From assembly GCA_012103075.1 (NCBI GenBank), contig JAAVLQ010000003.1, forward strand, positions 1,178,001 through 1,242,000: DNA of 64,000 bases, in the 5' to 3' direction. Shown piece by piece: positions 40,340 through 51,498 of this stretch. The stretch's first letter is position 1, and each line of letters starts with the position of its first letter. A program made the translations under genes and the position numbers. The notes beneath the pieces are model-generated. The model was not told the origin of the DNA. It ran no database searches and worked only from the letters and a program-made list of their open reading frames with translations. The stretch is from Brucella cytisi. Its GTDB lineage: Bacteria > Pseudomonadota > Alphaproteobacteria > Rhizobiales > Rhizobiaceae.

Positions 40340-40723
40340 TCACCCCCGGCCGACAGCCGGATGATCTCGCGAATACTCCCTCATCGCCAGCAGGACCGGC
40401 ATGAGCTCATGGCCCGCACGGGTCAGCCGGTATTCAACATGTGGTGGAGGCTGCTCATGGAAGTCTCGTCGCTCGACGAGACCGTCGGCTTCAAGATCCC
40501 GCAGGTGCTGTGTGAGTACCTTCTGCGAGATGCCGTACATTTCCCGCAGAAACTGGGAACTACGCATCGATGGGCTAGCGAACAGGCGAAACAGAATCTG
40601 CAGCTTCCATCTTCCGCTCAGCATTGCCAGAATGCGACTGACATGGGCGACGGAGCCATCTGGCCCGAGACACGCGGAATGTTCGCTTACGGGCACTTTT
40701 AAGTGCGTAATTGCCTCAGTCAT
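40340..40723 (-). CDS. HxlR-family transcriptional regulator
   Basis: 127-residue winged-helix regulator. After the start (TEAITHLKVPVSEHSACLGP) the domain reads LSGRWKLQILFRLFASPSMR, MYGISQKVLTQHLRDLEADG, then VEYRLTRAGHELMPVLLAMR, the typical HxlR pattern. AAGGAAG before ATG 40723 supports this start over the longer frame from 40819. It diverges from the SDR gene 46 bases away and probably regulates it. Confidence 0.88.
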   Translation of the reverse strand: MTEAITHLKVPVSEHSACLGPDGSVAHVSRILAMLSGRWKLQILFRLFASPSMRSSQFLREMYGISQKVLTQHLRDLEADGLVERRDFHEQPPPHVEYRLTRAGHELMPVLLAMREYSRDHPAVGRG

Positions 40724-40769
40724 CAACTTCCTTTTTGTCGGTTCCTGATTGAGTATCGGAGTGATCATA

Positions 40770-41454
40770 ATGAATTTGAAACTCGACGGAAAGATCGCAC
40801 TGGTTACGGGCAGTAGCAAGGGGATCGGCGAGGGATAGCTCGCGGGTTAGCGCGCGAAGGTGTAATCGTCATCGTCCACGGTCGCGATAAAGCAAAAGCA
40901 GAAGAGGTCGCGAACGCGATCTGCCTCGAGGGCGGGCGCTCGCACGTCGTCATCGGTGACTTGACCTGTGAAGACGACGTCCAGCGTCTGGTTGAAAAAG
41001 CGCAGGCCTTTATCAGGCCTGTCGATATCCTCGTTAACAACGCCGGAGGCTCGGGGAGCAAGAGGACTGGGCGACGACGCAGTCTCGCACATGGATAGAC
41101 GGGTATGAGCGGAACGTTGTTGCCGCGGTGAGGGTGACGTCGCGTGTGCTGCCGGCGATGCGCGTCGCGAGGTGGGGGCGTGTGATCAATATTTCCAGCC
41201 TTGCAGGTATGATGCCTCCAGCAGGCCGGCCCGACTACGGGGCAGCGAAAGCGGCGATGCTAGCGATGACAGCATCACTGGCAAAAGATGTCGCGGCAGA
41301 CGGGATTACTGCGAATACCGTATCTCCGGGCACCATCCACAGCACCAGCCCCGAAGCAGCATTTCGCAAGGTTGCTTTTCTTGCCAGTCCACGCGCAGGT
41401 TATATCACTGGCTCAAACCTGAGGCTCGACGGTGGGCTTTGGCCGGGGCTGTGA
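40770..41454 (+). CDS. SDR-family oxidoreductase (frameshifted, shortened)
   Basis: Short-chain dehydrogenase. Cofactor motif LVTGSSKGIGEG near 40797-40832, then DILVNNAGG. The catalytic Ser is in INISSLAGMM and the Tyr-x-x-x-Lys in DYGAAKAAM. Frame breaks lie near 40837, 41070 and 41090. The segment between NTVSPGTIHSTSPEAAFRKV and AFLASPRAGYITGSNLRLDG is some 25 residues shorter than usual, so activity is doubtful. Confidence 0.75.
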
Positions 41455-41493
41455 AGCAGGCTGATTTTTCAGGTCGCCTGAGTTGTGGACGCG

Positions 41494-42234
41494 CTAGGTC
41501 AAATGCGACTTTGGTCGGCGTGACAGATTCTCGGTTCTGTATCCGTGTCCGATAACATTGGCGCGGAAGACCTCGGCAGGCGTTCGATAGCCGAGGCCGA
41601 GGCATTTTCTTGAGGTCGCGTTAAGACCTGCGCAGAGGACACGCAGGTCGTCTTGCGTAAAGGTTTCGGGATCGGTGTCGCGGCATATAAAGCGCCTGAG
41701 CCGTTTGTTCGCATTTTCGATGCTGCCTTTCTGCCATGGGGATTGTGGATCGCAGAACCACGTGCGAGCGCCTAGCTCGGCCTGCAGGTGGGGCCAGTCG
41801 ATGAACTCCGAGCCGCGATCGAAGGTGACCGATCGGCGCGCGGTTGCGGGCAGGGGGGCGCAGTGCCGCGGCAATCTGTGACATGATGGGGAAGGGGTAT
41901 CCACACCATCAGTGGCCGAACTCTCTGCGCCCTGCGACGACATCGGGCCGGAACAGAATGCTGAGTTCAGGCGCAAATTTCGGCGGTGGTCGCTTGCGGT
42001 GGCGATAGCCATGACGTTTGCGACGGCCTGAGGCGAGGTGCCGCCAAAGCTCCGCCGCGCGACCCTCCTCGGAATAGACGAACTGGTAGATCGTCTCCGG
42101 CTCGCGCGTGGCGTCGCACCCTCGAACCACATCCGTCCGGCAATCTGTTCCGGGCGCCAGCCAGCCTTCAGACAGACCACGATCCGTTGGCGCAACTCAG
42201 AGTAACGGATGAGCTTACGGTGCCAGAAAGGCAT
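41494..42234 (-). mobile_element. IS30-family transposase fragment (frameshifted)
   Basis: C-terminal two thirds of an IS30 transposase. RIVVCLKAGWRPEQIAGRM precedes the core. The catalytic region keeps Asp in VTFDRGSEF and the signature FCDPQSPWQKGSIEN with Asp and Glu, ending ATSRKCLGLGYRTPAEVFRA. The middle (42110-41860) has several frame breaks, and the N-terminal helix-turn-helix is missing. It abuts an IS6-family fragment at about 42230. Confidence 0.85.
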
Positions 42235-42950
42235 CGTTACGTTAACCTGCCTACGGACATATCTCGGACTTTATGCATTGTTTGTAAGCGGATTACAGGC
42301 CAGCGATATCGCGCCAGATGGTGTTAGCGGCTTGGCGCAGTTCGCGGTGAATGGCAGAGGTGAAGCGGTCGCGGGGAAATGGTGAAGGTTGTAGATCGGG
42401 TCGTGAATGGATGCGAAACGCTGCAAGTGTCGTGCTGATTTGAAGCGCTTCATGCACCGCTCTTTCCGTCTTATGGGTTGATGAGAATTCTCGGCCCGAT
42501 TGTTCAAACCTTTATGTTGGCGATGATCACAGACCGTAAGGCTGATCTCCCGATTGGCAGCACCATAAGATCCCAGTTTATCCGTGACCATGACGCGGGG
42601 AGCTGTGCCCTGACATGACAGCAACTTCCGAATGAAGCGCCTCGCAGCTCTGGTATCGCGACGTTTCTGGACCAGCACTTCAAGCACAAAGCCATCCTGA
42701 TCAACAGCGCGCCACAGAAAATGTCGCTCACCATTGATTGTCACGACAGCCTCATCGAGGTGCCATTTATCACCAAGGCACGGTGTGCGGCGACGGATTG
42801 TATTGGCATAGTCTCGTCCAAACTTTTCAGCCCACTCGCGCACCGTCTTGTGAGTGACGATGATCCCTCTGTAACCCAGCATGTCTTCGACCATGCGAAA
42901 GCTTAGCGGAAACCGGAAATACAACCACACTGCTTCGGCGATACAGTGCC
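42230..42950 (-). mobile_element. IS6-family element, 5'-truncated and with hybrid end
   Basis: Transposase frame (42271-42930) reads VWLYFRFPLSFRMVEDMLGY, catalytic Asp in KWHLDEAVVTINGERHFLWR and MVTDKLGSYGAANREI, then the family end. The usual Glu region is altered (NNRAENSHQPIRRKERCMK), as normal for this subgroup. The 3' end has GGCATCGTTACGTTAACCTG (42230-42249), close to the terminal repeat at 12310. At the other side only GGCACTGT (42943-42950), the start of a different IS6-type end, precedes a truncated N-terminus. Confidence 0.78.
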
Positions 42951-43067
42951 CTCATTCATACTCCATTTGACATTCTTACATATTGCGTCGATGAAAGCAG
43001 GAAGCGAATTCACACCGTTCGCTACGGGCGGAATTCTATGGCAATATACTGTTGAACAGGTTTTTCA

Positions 43068-44238
43068 TTGGCGCAGTTTGCAGATGTTTCTCTGATCGAG
43101 GTTCCCAAGCTGACGGCAAGCGCCCGGGCTGTGTTTCGCACCTTGGCCCGGAACGGATCGGCCACCCGACCTGAATTGGCGGAACGCACAGGATTGTCCC
43201 GGCCCACCATGTCCATCGCGATGGAGGATCTGGAGCGCCTAGGTTATGTCGAGATGACAGGCGTGCGCCAGCGCGGTACAGGCCGTAAGGCCGTTATGTA
43301 CAGGCTTGGACCAGAGGTCGGCCATATTATTGCGGTGGATGCTGGCTCCACCAATGTGCGCCTCACCGTATCGACATTCGATAACCGCATCCTGTACAGC
43401 GGCGGCTATCATCTCGGCGCCGACCAGCGCCGCTTTACGCCGGAACTCGAGCAGGCCGTAGCCCGGGGCTGAGAGATGTCCGCCGGGCAACGCAGGATAG
43501 TTGGGGGCCGTTGCGATCGATCGGCATCGCATTGCCGACAAAAGTCGAGCATCAGATTGCTTCCTCGGAAGAAATTTCTGCGCTCTACCCCCACATATCC
43601 CGATCGATTGAGGCGTTGAACATTCCTGTCATTCTTGAAAATAACGTCAATTGCGCAGCAATCGCGGAGGGCGCGTTCGGCAACGCGACGCATGCTTCCG
43701 ACTTCGTCTACATTCAGGTCGGCGTCAAAATCGGGATGGGGATCGTGTTGTGCGGCGAGCTGGTTCGCGGCAGGAATGGGGGCGCGGGTGAAATCAGCTC
43801 GCTTCCTTTCCCCGGTCGCCAGATATTGCTCCGAACAAGGAAGCGCTGGAAGACTATCTTGGCTCGGAAAGTCTCATGCAGCGCGTTTTGAACGAATGGC
43901 CCGCCGGAGAAGCGCCTCCGAAGGATGCTCCTGCCCTGTTCGCGCTGGCCCAGAATGGCCATGGCATTGCGCGCTCGCATGTCGATCGGCATGCCGACGA
44001 CGTGGGGAGGCTGGTAGCGGCCTGCGTTTCGGTTCTCGATCCGGGTCTGGTGATACTCGGCGGCGGTATCGGGCACAATGCGCAGATCCTGCCGAAAGTC
44101 CGCGATGTGGTGAATCATCTGTCCGGACCGACCCAGATCGAGGTCACGGGGCTGGGGGTGGAAGCTACATTGAAGGGCATACAGCGCCTGACGCTCCGAT
44201 GTGCCGAAGAGCGACTGATTGGGGAAAACGCAGAGTAG
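43068..44238 (+). CDS. ROK-family transcriptional regulator (frameshifted)
   Basis: Sugar-responsive repressor of the NagC/XylR type, about 390 residues. The N-terminal winged helix-turn-helix is TRPELAERTGLSRPTMSIAM. The ROK sugar-kinase-like domain contains HIIAVDAGSTNVRLTVSTFD, VILENNVNCAAIAEGAFGNA and SVLDPGLVILGGGIG. The usual zinc-binding ExGH..C..C motif region is damaged (EISSLPFPW). Frame breaks near 43470, 43520 and 43825. TTG 43068 is the likely start, after GAACAGG. It probably controls the amino-sugar genes downstream. Confidence 0.82.
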
Positions 44239-44267
44239 ATCGCTCCACTCTGCGTTTGCCGGGAGTA

Positions 44268-45258
44268 CTAGGCTTTGTCGATCTTCGTATCGGACTGGCG
44301 ATAGCGGAATTTCGTATCGGTCAGTCCGGCGGCGTCCGAAAGCTCGGCGGCGAGCAGCTGCGCCGGCAGAATATCAAGAATCGCCCGCGCGATGTAATTT
44401 TCGAAGGCCGGCACGCGGACGACCGTGAGATTGCCTTCGTCGGTGATGTCGGCATTGCCCGTAACCAGCAACACCGCGCAGCCGAGGTCGGCCATATCCT
44501 GTGCCAACTTCAATTCACGCCCGTCTCCAAAAATCACCACGCCGGTCATGGCGTCCATTGGTTCCATCGGGCCGTGGAGATAATGGAGCGTATCGGTTGC
44601 GCTGGCGGGAATACGCGCTGCCTCGCGGATAAGCAGGCCTGCCTCGCCCGCCGTTCCGAGCGACGACACCGCGCCGACGCAGTCGATGGCGCGCCGTTCT
44701 TTGAAGATGGATCCGACGCGCTGCATCTTGGTTGCGGTCTCGTTTAGAATCTGCTCGGCCAGTAGCGGTATCCGCGCCCAGTCGGCGCTGTTGCCGTGGA
44801 GTGCGTCAGACAGCATGCCGGCGGCCAGCAACGTCGCGGTATATCCCGTGCTGGACGGTGTGGCGTCCGCGCCCGACTTGAACGAGAGCGCACCGCGCGC
44901 GGTTTCTGCCAGAGGATTGGCGGATTCGCTCGTAACTGCGAGAGAGAAGACATCCGCATGATTGCGCAATGCGGTCACAGGTTCAATGCTGCGGCCTCCC
45001 GCGGAAAGTGCGATGATCGCATCGGCGGGGTCACTGGTTGCATGAGATCGACGGCGTGCCACGCCATGGCGCGGCGTCCGCGTCGCTGCAATTCCCTGCA
45101 GTGACCACCGCCGCCTCATAGCTGGCACCAATCCCGGTGACGGCGAGTGCACCTTTGCGCAAGAGCGCGAGATCGAGCTGTTTCAGCTCGGTTTCAATGA
45201 CGGACAGACTGCTCGCAAGCTGCTGCGGCTGCCGTGCAATCGTTGAACGATAGCTCAT
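44268..45258 (-). CDS. SIS-domain sugar isomerase-like protein (frameshifted)
   Basis: Phosphosugar-binding protein resembling the isomerase half of GlmS or an AgaS/NagB-II-type deaminase, about 330 residues with two SIS domains. It begins SYRSTIARQPQQLASSLSVI, then GALAVTGIGASYEAAVV. After a break near 45060 come DPADAIIALSAGGRSIEPVT, SESANPLAETARGALSFKSG and YLHGPMEPMDAMTGVVIFGD. AAGGAG overlapping the kinase stop is its ribosome-binding site. Paired with a BadF-type kinase, it suggests amino-sugar catabolism. Confidence 0.82.
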
Positions 45259-45261
45259 TTT

Positions 45262-46183
45262 CTACTCCTTCGTTGATAAATCAGTAGAGGGTGCCCGTAG
45301 CATGCGTCTGGCCAGCGCGCAGGCGCCCATAACGGGGGCTTGTCCGGGATACGTGCCTGAACGCGGCCCTCGAACCTGCATGCGACATGACGCAGAAATG
45401 CCTGCGCGAAATCCGGCTGAGCAGTGATGACGCCGCCCCCGCAACCACCTCGCGGGCTTGCACACCACGGTCCATCAGACGGGCAACTAGCGTAGTCAGC
45501 GCCGCCGCGCCTTCGTCCGGGGTGCGCTTCGCCAGTTCCGAACCCAATTCGGCGGCCTTGAACACCGATGGCGCATGTCGTCCCAGACGTGCACCGGTGC
45601 CGCTTGCCGAAATGCTGCTCCCGATTCGTACCGGCGAGGTGATGCCAAGGCTCTGGCAAAGCAGGTGCACGAGAGGCTCGTCGGTGGACCCACCGCAATC
45701 GAGATAAAGGCTCGCTATGCGGCCCGCCTCGCGGACAAGCCCGCTTGCACTGCCTTCGTCCCCAATCACCCAGCCCCATCCGCCAGCAACGAACATTTCT
45801 TCATCCGGATTCCGGGCTACGGCAATCGAACCTGTGCCGGAGACGACTCCTATGCCGTCGAAAACGCCCATCGCCGCGGGAATTAGTTCAGCATCGTTGA
45901 CCACGCGCACCGGAAACCGGGTGTAGCTTTCGAACGCATTCTGGAAAGCATCACATTCATGCTGGTCGTCACAACCATGTGCGCCGACGGCGAGCGCGCC
46001 GATGGGAGCGCCGTCCACCAGCGAACGGGCCATTTCGGTCAATGTCTGCGCGTCGGCCACCCACTCGTGCCTGCGCCATGACACGGTCGGAACGACCTCG
46101 TCACCCATCATTCTTCCGCCTGCGAACGAACGCAGATGCGTCTTGGTGCCGCCGATATCGATGCCGACTGCGATAACATTCAT
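45262..46183 (-). CDS. BadF/BadG-type N-acetylglucosamine kinase-like protein (frameshifted near C-terminus)
   Basis: ASKHA-fold kinase, about 306 residues. Phosphate-1 motif AVGIDIGGTKTHLRSFAGGR; adenosine region IGVVSGTGSIAVARN, then GGWGWVIGDEGSASGLVREA. A break near 45420 moves the end, which reads GVITAQPDFAQAFLRHVACR, then GRVQARIPDKPPV, stopping at TAG 45262-45264. ATG 46183 has GAAAG at good spacing; ATG 46192 is also possible. By family it phosphorylates an amino sugar taken up by the divergent ABC system. Confidence 0.83.
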
Positions 46184-46217
46184 GAAAAGCATCTTTCTTC
46201 AATAGTTAATTCGACTT

Positions 46218-46313
46218 ACAAATGAATTACACAAAAATCAAGCAATTTTTGTCCAATAATTCGGTAATTTTGTTAGCCTATAAAAAATGATTGGAAAAAG
46301 AAAATTCATTTGT
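46218..46313. promoter_or_regulatory. inverted-repeat operator pair in the divergent promoter region
   Basis: ACAAATGAATT (46218-46228) and its exact complement AATTCATTTGT (46303-46313) lie 74 bases apart in the AT-rich region between the kinase and the binding-protein gene. This is a likely pair of half-sites or sites for the ROK repressor, possibly with looping. Confidence 0.5.
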
Positions 46314-46371
46314 TAATATGCCTAACTAACGAAGACGGCCGTTGGAGGTCGCCGAAGGGGCAAGTCTTAAC

Positions 46372-47651
46372 ATGCCGTTCAAAAGGAGGAATGCATGGGT
46401 TGGATTGGTTTTGGATCGGTCGCCGCACTGGCGCTGACTGGGGCGCTGGCCTCAGGTGCGGTGCAGGCTCAGCAATTGGATTATTGGGTATATTCCGACT
46501 TCGCCCGGGGCGAAGCGCTGAAATTGCAGCAGACTTTCATCGATGAGTTCACGGCCAAGCATCCCGGCGTAAAAATCACGATTTCGGGCCGCGGCGATGA
46601 TGACCTTCTCACCGGCCAGATCGCGGGCGCATCAAGCGGCACCGGACCGGATGTCTTTATGAACTCGACGTCGCTCGGCGCAATTCTTGCGAAGGCAGGC
46701 GCCCTGAAGAACATCTACGAGGACTGGATGGCCATGCCGGAGGAATTCCGGGCCCAGTTCAGTCCCGACCTGATCAAGATGTGCACCCCTCAGCCGGGCG
46801 TCATGTATTGTCTTCCTTATACTGGCTACGGCTCGTTTATGTATCGCAACCTCACGCCCCGGAAGAGGCGGGCATAAATCCAAAGCAGCCGATCAAGGAC
46901 TGGAGCGACTGGAAGGCCCAGATGGAGAACGTCGCCGCCACGGGGAAAAAGGCCATTCCGGACATGTCGCAGACGGCTGTCGCTCGCCAATATCTACTCT
47001 GGCACGGCCCAGCCGGAGGAATGGGGCATCGATTTCGATAACAAGAAGACGCGTATCAACCCTGACAAGCTAGCTGAAACCGCGCAGATGCTGCTCGATA
47101 TCAAGCCTTACACGTCCGGCACATCCGAAGACGACCGGTTACGAAGGATCTGTTCAGCACCAACCAGCTCGCTTTTGTGGTGAGCGGTCCTTGGGTCAAC
47201 CCGATTTTTGAGCAGGCCGCCAAGGAAAGGGGTCTGAAATATGACCGCGTTCTGGTGCCCGGCGCCAAGGAAGGTCAGTATGGCGGCGTGAAGGGTTTCG
47301 AATTCATCGCGATCGCCCCGAAGGCCAACGCCAAGCTCGCACGGGAGTTCGCAGCCTATGTCGCGGAAAAGAAGCAGATGATACGCTGGGCATCAGCACT
47401 CGGCCGCTTCAACAGCAACGAGGCGGCATTGGCCGATCCTCAGGTCGCGGGCCATCCGCTTCTTGCCATCACCAATGAGGCCTCCAAGCATGCGATCTTC
47501 AACCGGCCGCCCTTCTTCGTGAAACCCTATCCGACCGACTACTGGTCGGTGCTCCGACGGCGTGGCCGACATCGTCGAGGGCGACGAAACGCCTGAGGAC
47601 GGCGCCAAACGGATTGTCGGTGAACTCAACGAACTCATCGAGGCCGAATAG
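46372..47651 (+). CDS. sugar ABC transporter substrate-binding protein (frameshifted)
   Basis: Extracellular binding protein of the MalE/UgpB type, about 425 residues. ATG 46372 gives a good signal peptide (PFKRRNAWVGLVL) that joins, after a lost G near 46413, SVAALALTGALASGAVQAQQ. ATG 46395 behind AAGGAGG is the alternative start in the other frame. Ligand-domain motifs: FIDEFTAKHPGVKITISGRG, GTGPDVFMNSTSLGAILAKA, CLPYTGYGSFMYRN, LAFVVSGPWVNPIFEQAAKE and KGFEFIAIAPKANAKLAREF. Breaks near 46855, 46992, 47140 and 47560. Confidence 0.87.
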
Positions 47652-47718
47652 CACACTATAAACTGGCCGGCGCGCCCTGACCGGGCGGGCTGGCCCCAAT
47701 GCGAGCCTTGTTGACGTG

Positions 47719-48599
47719 ATGCAGAAATCATTCTGGAATTATCTGATGCTGGCGCCCTTCATGATCCTGTTCGGCGCCTTCTTCTTCTATCCGATATTGA
47801 GCGGCTTCAGCTATAGTTTCTACAACTGGGATGCTGTGCGAGAACCGGTCTTCGTCGGCCTGAAAAACTATGAATCCGTGCTGGGTTCGCGCAATTCGGG
47901 ATCGCGGCGGGAAATCTTGCAACCTATGTGGCCATTACCGTGCCGTTGGGCATCACGGTGGCATTCGGCCTTGCACTGCTCGTCGATCATTTCTCGGGCT
48001 TCTGGGGCCGGTTTTTCCGCAGCGTCTATTTCGTCCCGGTTGTTATGCCGCTCTTTCTTGCAGCTACGATTTGGCGCTGGCTCTACGCGCCCAATTTTGG
48101 AATGCTCAATCTGGTGGCCGGTTGGGTGGGCGCGGGCAATATCCGCTTTCTCAACGATCCCGATGTGATGCTCTACTCCATGATCGCGGTCGATGTCTGG
48201 GTGTCGGCGGGGTTCAATATGGTCATTTTGCTCGCCGGCCTGAAGAATATCCCACGTCATTATTACGAGGCTGCACGTCTCGACGGCGCGACCAAATTGC
48301 AGGAGATCGTGTTCGTGACATTGCCGATGATCAAGCCGGTAATGATCTTCGTGATCACCTATAGCTTCATCTCGGCACTTCAGGTCTTCGATCTGCCGTG
48401 GCTTCTGACCGGCTCCTCCTTCCTCGACTACGGCGGACGCCAGAAGGCGCTTTTGTTCCCCGTGATGGACATGATGGGACGCGGCTTCGGCAGCCTGAGC
48501 TTCGGTCTCGCTTCCGCCTACGGATTCATCTTAACCTTCGTGATCGTCGTGATCACTGCCGCGATCTTCGCCTTGCAGAAAAAGGATGCACAGACATGA
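47719..48599 (+). CDS. sugar ABC transporter permease 1 (one frameshift)
   Basis: MalF/UgpA-type permease, about 294 residues. It opens QKSFWNYLMLAPFMILFGAF. A break near 47890 leads to ATYVAITVPLGITVAFGLAL. The EAA loop reads YYEAARLDGATKLQEIVFVT LPMIKP. Six hydrophobic segments. The stop overlaps the next start by four bases (ATGA). Confidence 0.9.
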
Positions 48600-49439
48600 C
48601 GCACAGCCTTTCCCGCATCACGCCATGGGCCGCAGCGAAATGGGTGGCAGCCCTGTGCATCGCTATCGTCATGGTATTTCCAATTTGGTGGATGTTCAAC
48701 GTGGTTTTCGCCGATCCGGGCATCCCCGTATCCCTCAATCCGCGTCTTTATCCCACCTCTCTCAGCGCTGGCATCGAAAACATAAGTCGGGTTCTCAGTG
48801 AGACGGGCTATATGCGCGCTTATTATATTTCCGTCGCTTATACCGTGCTGACAATCGCAGGCGTTCTGCTGGTCGGCTCAATGGCTGCGTTCGAATTTGC
48901 CCTGTTCGATTTTCCGGGCAAACGCATCTTCTTTGCACTCGTCATGCTCTCCCTGATGGTGCCCACGGCGGCGACCCTGATCCCGACCTATCTTTTCGTG
49001 GCGAAGCTCGGCTGGCTCAACACCATGCAGGGCCCGGTCGTACCCGGCCTCGCTTCCGCCTTCGGTCTCTTCATGCTGACCCAGTTCATGAAGAGCATTC
49101 CACGGGAAATGCTGGAAGCGGCCCGGCTGGACGGTGCGACGCATTTCCAGCTCTACTGGTTTATAGCGTTGCCGCTTTCGAAAACCGCGCTCGTGACGCT
49201 GGCTATCCTTACCTTCATGAAGACGTGGGGTAACTTCATCTGGCCGCTCGTCATCAGCCAGAGGCCGGAAATGTTCACGGTGAGCGGTGGTCAGCCTGTT
49301 CAACGCGCCCCTTTCCCATACGACAGTTGATGTCGTCATGACCGCCAATCTCTTAGCCGCTATCCCACCGCTCGTCTTTTTCCTGATTTTCCAGCGTCAG
49401 ATCGTGGAAGGCATCGCATCATCGGGAACCAAGGGCTGA
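48596..49439 (+). CDS. sugar ABC transporter permease 2 (one frameshift)
   Basis: MalG/UgpE-type permease, about 281 residues. It begins THSLSRITPWAAAKWVAALC. The EAA loop reads MLEAARLDGATHFQLYWFIA LPLSKTAL. A break near 49285 moves the last 50 residues (FNAPLSHTTVDVVMTANLLA then IFQRQIVEGIASSGTKG). The start overlaps the preceding gene, so both permeases are coupled. Confidence 0.9.
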
Positions 49440-49478
49440 GCCATAGCCCGTCTCGCCGTCTCTTGAATGGAACATATC

Positions 49479-50592
49479 ATGTCGTCGCTACAGATTCTCA
49501 ACGCCACCAAGAATTACGGGGCCATCGAAGTCCTCAAAGACATCAACCTCGATGTATCGTCCGGTGAATTCGTCGTCTTCGTCGGGCCGTCCGGGTGCGG
49601 GAAATCGACATTGCTGCGAACCATTGCTGGTTTGGAGGAAATCACCGGCGGCGAAATCCGGCTCGATGGCAAACGTATCAACGACGTCGATGCTGCAAAG
49701 CGTGGCGTGGCCATGGTGTTCCAGTCCTATGCGCTCTATCCACATATGACGGTCGCGGAAAATATGGGCTTCAGCATGCGCCTGACCAAGGCGCCAAAAA
49801 CGCAGAACACAGGAGCGTGTCCGCAACGCGGCACGCATATTGCAGCTCGAAAAGCTTCTGGACCGCAAGCCGGCGCAGCTTTCCGGCGGCCAGAAGCAGC
49901 GCGTGGCCATTGGTCGGGCGATCGTGCGTGAGCCGAAAGTGTTTCTGTTCGACGAGCCACTCTCTAATCTTGATGCGGAACTCCGCGTCCAGATGCGGGC
50001 AGAGCTGGCCCAACTGCACCGCCGCCTCGGCAATACCATGATCTACGTCACGCATGACCAAGTGGAGGCGATGACGCTTGCCGACAAGATGGTCGTCCTC
50101 AATGGTGGCAGGGTTCAGCAGGTCGGTCATCCTCTGGAACTCTACGACGATCCCGACAACATGTTCGTCGCCGGCTTCGTAGGCACGCCGCGGATGAATT
50201 TCATAAAGGCGCAAGTGATTGAAACCGATGCCAGCGGCACGACGGCGGAATATCTTGCGGAAAGTGCGGGCGGACGACTGCGACTGCCTATAAAGAATGT
50301 TCCCGAAGGCGCGGGGTCGGAAATCTGGCTGGGGATTCGTCCCGATCATGTGAAGCTGTGCGATGCGGCAGATGCCGGAGCGCTTCCGCTTGTCATTGAT
50401 TTCGTAGAGGAGCTGGGCGATAGCACCTGCTTGTATGGTTCACTACCGAATGCAGCCAAAGTTACGGTGCTCACTCATGGCAAGCGTCACACTGACGCGC
50501 AAGGGTCTACGGCCATCGCCTTCGATCCGCAACGCGTCTTCGTCTTTGATCGTGAAGGCGAAAGACTGCGCGCGATGATGTCCATTGGCTGA
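49479..50592 (+). CDS. sugar ABC transporter ATP-binding protein, MalK/UgpC type (one frameshift)
   Basis: About 371 residues. Walker [11 protein letters not shown]-loop [13 protein letters not shown], signature [15 protein letters not shown], Walker [16 protein letters not shown]-loop [14 protein letters not shown]. The C-terminal OB-type regulatory domain ([11 protein letters not shown]) marks the MalK subgroup. A break near 49800 splits it. ATG 49479 is chosen; ATG 49467 is in frame upstream. Last gene of the importer; the IS6 copy starts 86 bases later. Confidence 0.9.
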
Positions 50593-50678
50593 ACGCTGTG
50601 TCCAGCACTCGTGGGATGAGCGCGCAGACGGCGGCACTGTAACGTTAACTTTGTGGAGAAGTTATCCCAATTGCATCA

Positions 50679-51498
50679 GGTTATGTCGCAAATTTTTCAT
50701 CAGGTTAAAAGCGGCCTGATCTTCAGACGTAATTATGCTGCAAGCTCCGCAAAGACCTCGAATGGCGAGCGGTTGTCATTTGCGAACTGCTTCTTGCGGA
50801 TCATATGTGCTACTTCGATGCCCGCGATTGTCGCTGAGGCCGAATGAAATGCCTTGAAGCTCAACATGTGTTTGGTAATTCGCTTGATAAACCGGTGATC
50901 CTGCTCAAGGATGTTGTTGAGATATTTAACCTGCAGGATTTCAATCATCTTGCTGTGACCGGTGATTTTCAGGATTGTGTTTACAGCTTGTGCTCCGGCC
51001 AGATTGGCTCCGCTTTTATCAATGACAATTTTGTCTGGAACACCGTTGGCTGCGATGGCTTTCTTGAAGAAACGCCGTGCAGCACCGAGATTTCGGCGTT
51101 CGGCGAGCCTGAAATCAAGCGTTTGTCCGTCACGGTCAACGGCCCGGTACAGATACGTCCATTGTCCTTTGACCTTTAAATAGGTCTCGTCAACACGCCA
51201 AGACGCAAGCGTTCGACGTCTACGCTTCTGTGCCTGATCTGCGATCTGTGGCGCGTAACGGACAACCCAACGGTTCAATGTTGCATGGTCAACGTTCACA
51301 CCACGTTCGGCCATAATTTCCTGCAGGTCACGATAGGAACCGGGATAGCGCACGTAAAAGAAAAAAACGGCGTAAAGGATGACACTTTTTAGGAAAATGA
51401 GCCCCTTTGAAATCGATTGCCATACCCTGTCACCTCACTCAATTATTCGCTCCGAAGGGACAGTAGCGCAGCAGAAGTGAAAATTTCGCGACAGAACC
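50679..51498 (-). mobile_element. complete IS6-family insertion sequence (820 bp)
   Basis: Ends GGTTATGTCGCAAATTTTTC (50679-50698) and the complement of GGTTCTGTCGCGAAATTTTC (51479-51498) match at 17 of 20 positions. The 8-bp flanks (TTGCATCA, GCCAGTAG) differ, so no target duplication. This is a different subgroup from the copy at 36494. Confidence 0.85.
50733..51423 (-). pseudogene. IS6-family transposase, frameshifted at the 5' end
   Basis: From ATG 51423 the protein begins AIDFKGAHFPK, but two homopolymer changes (AAAAAG near 51391 and the T-run near 51360) break the first 30 residues. The rest is intact: SYRDLQEIMAERGVNVDHAT, Asp in SWRVDETYLKVKGQWTYLYR, Asp in KIVIDKSGANLAG, Glu in LNNILEQDHRFIKR. 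It may be active if the breaks are read errors. Confidence 0.85.

Noticed and set aside
36494-51498. Composite transposon bounded by IS6 copies
   Set aside because: The copies belong to different subgroups with different ends and lack matching target duplications, so a single composite element is not supported.
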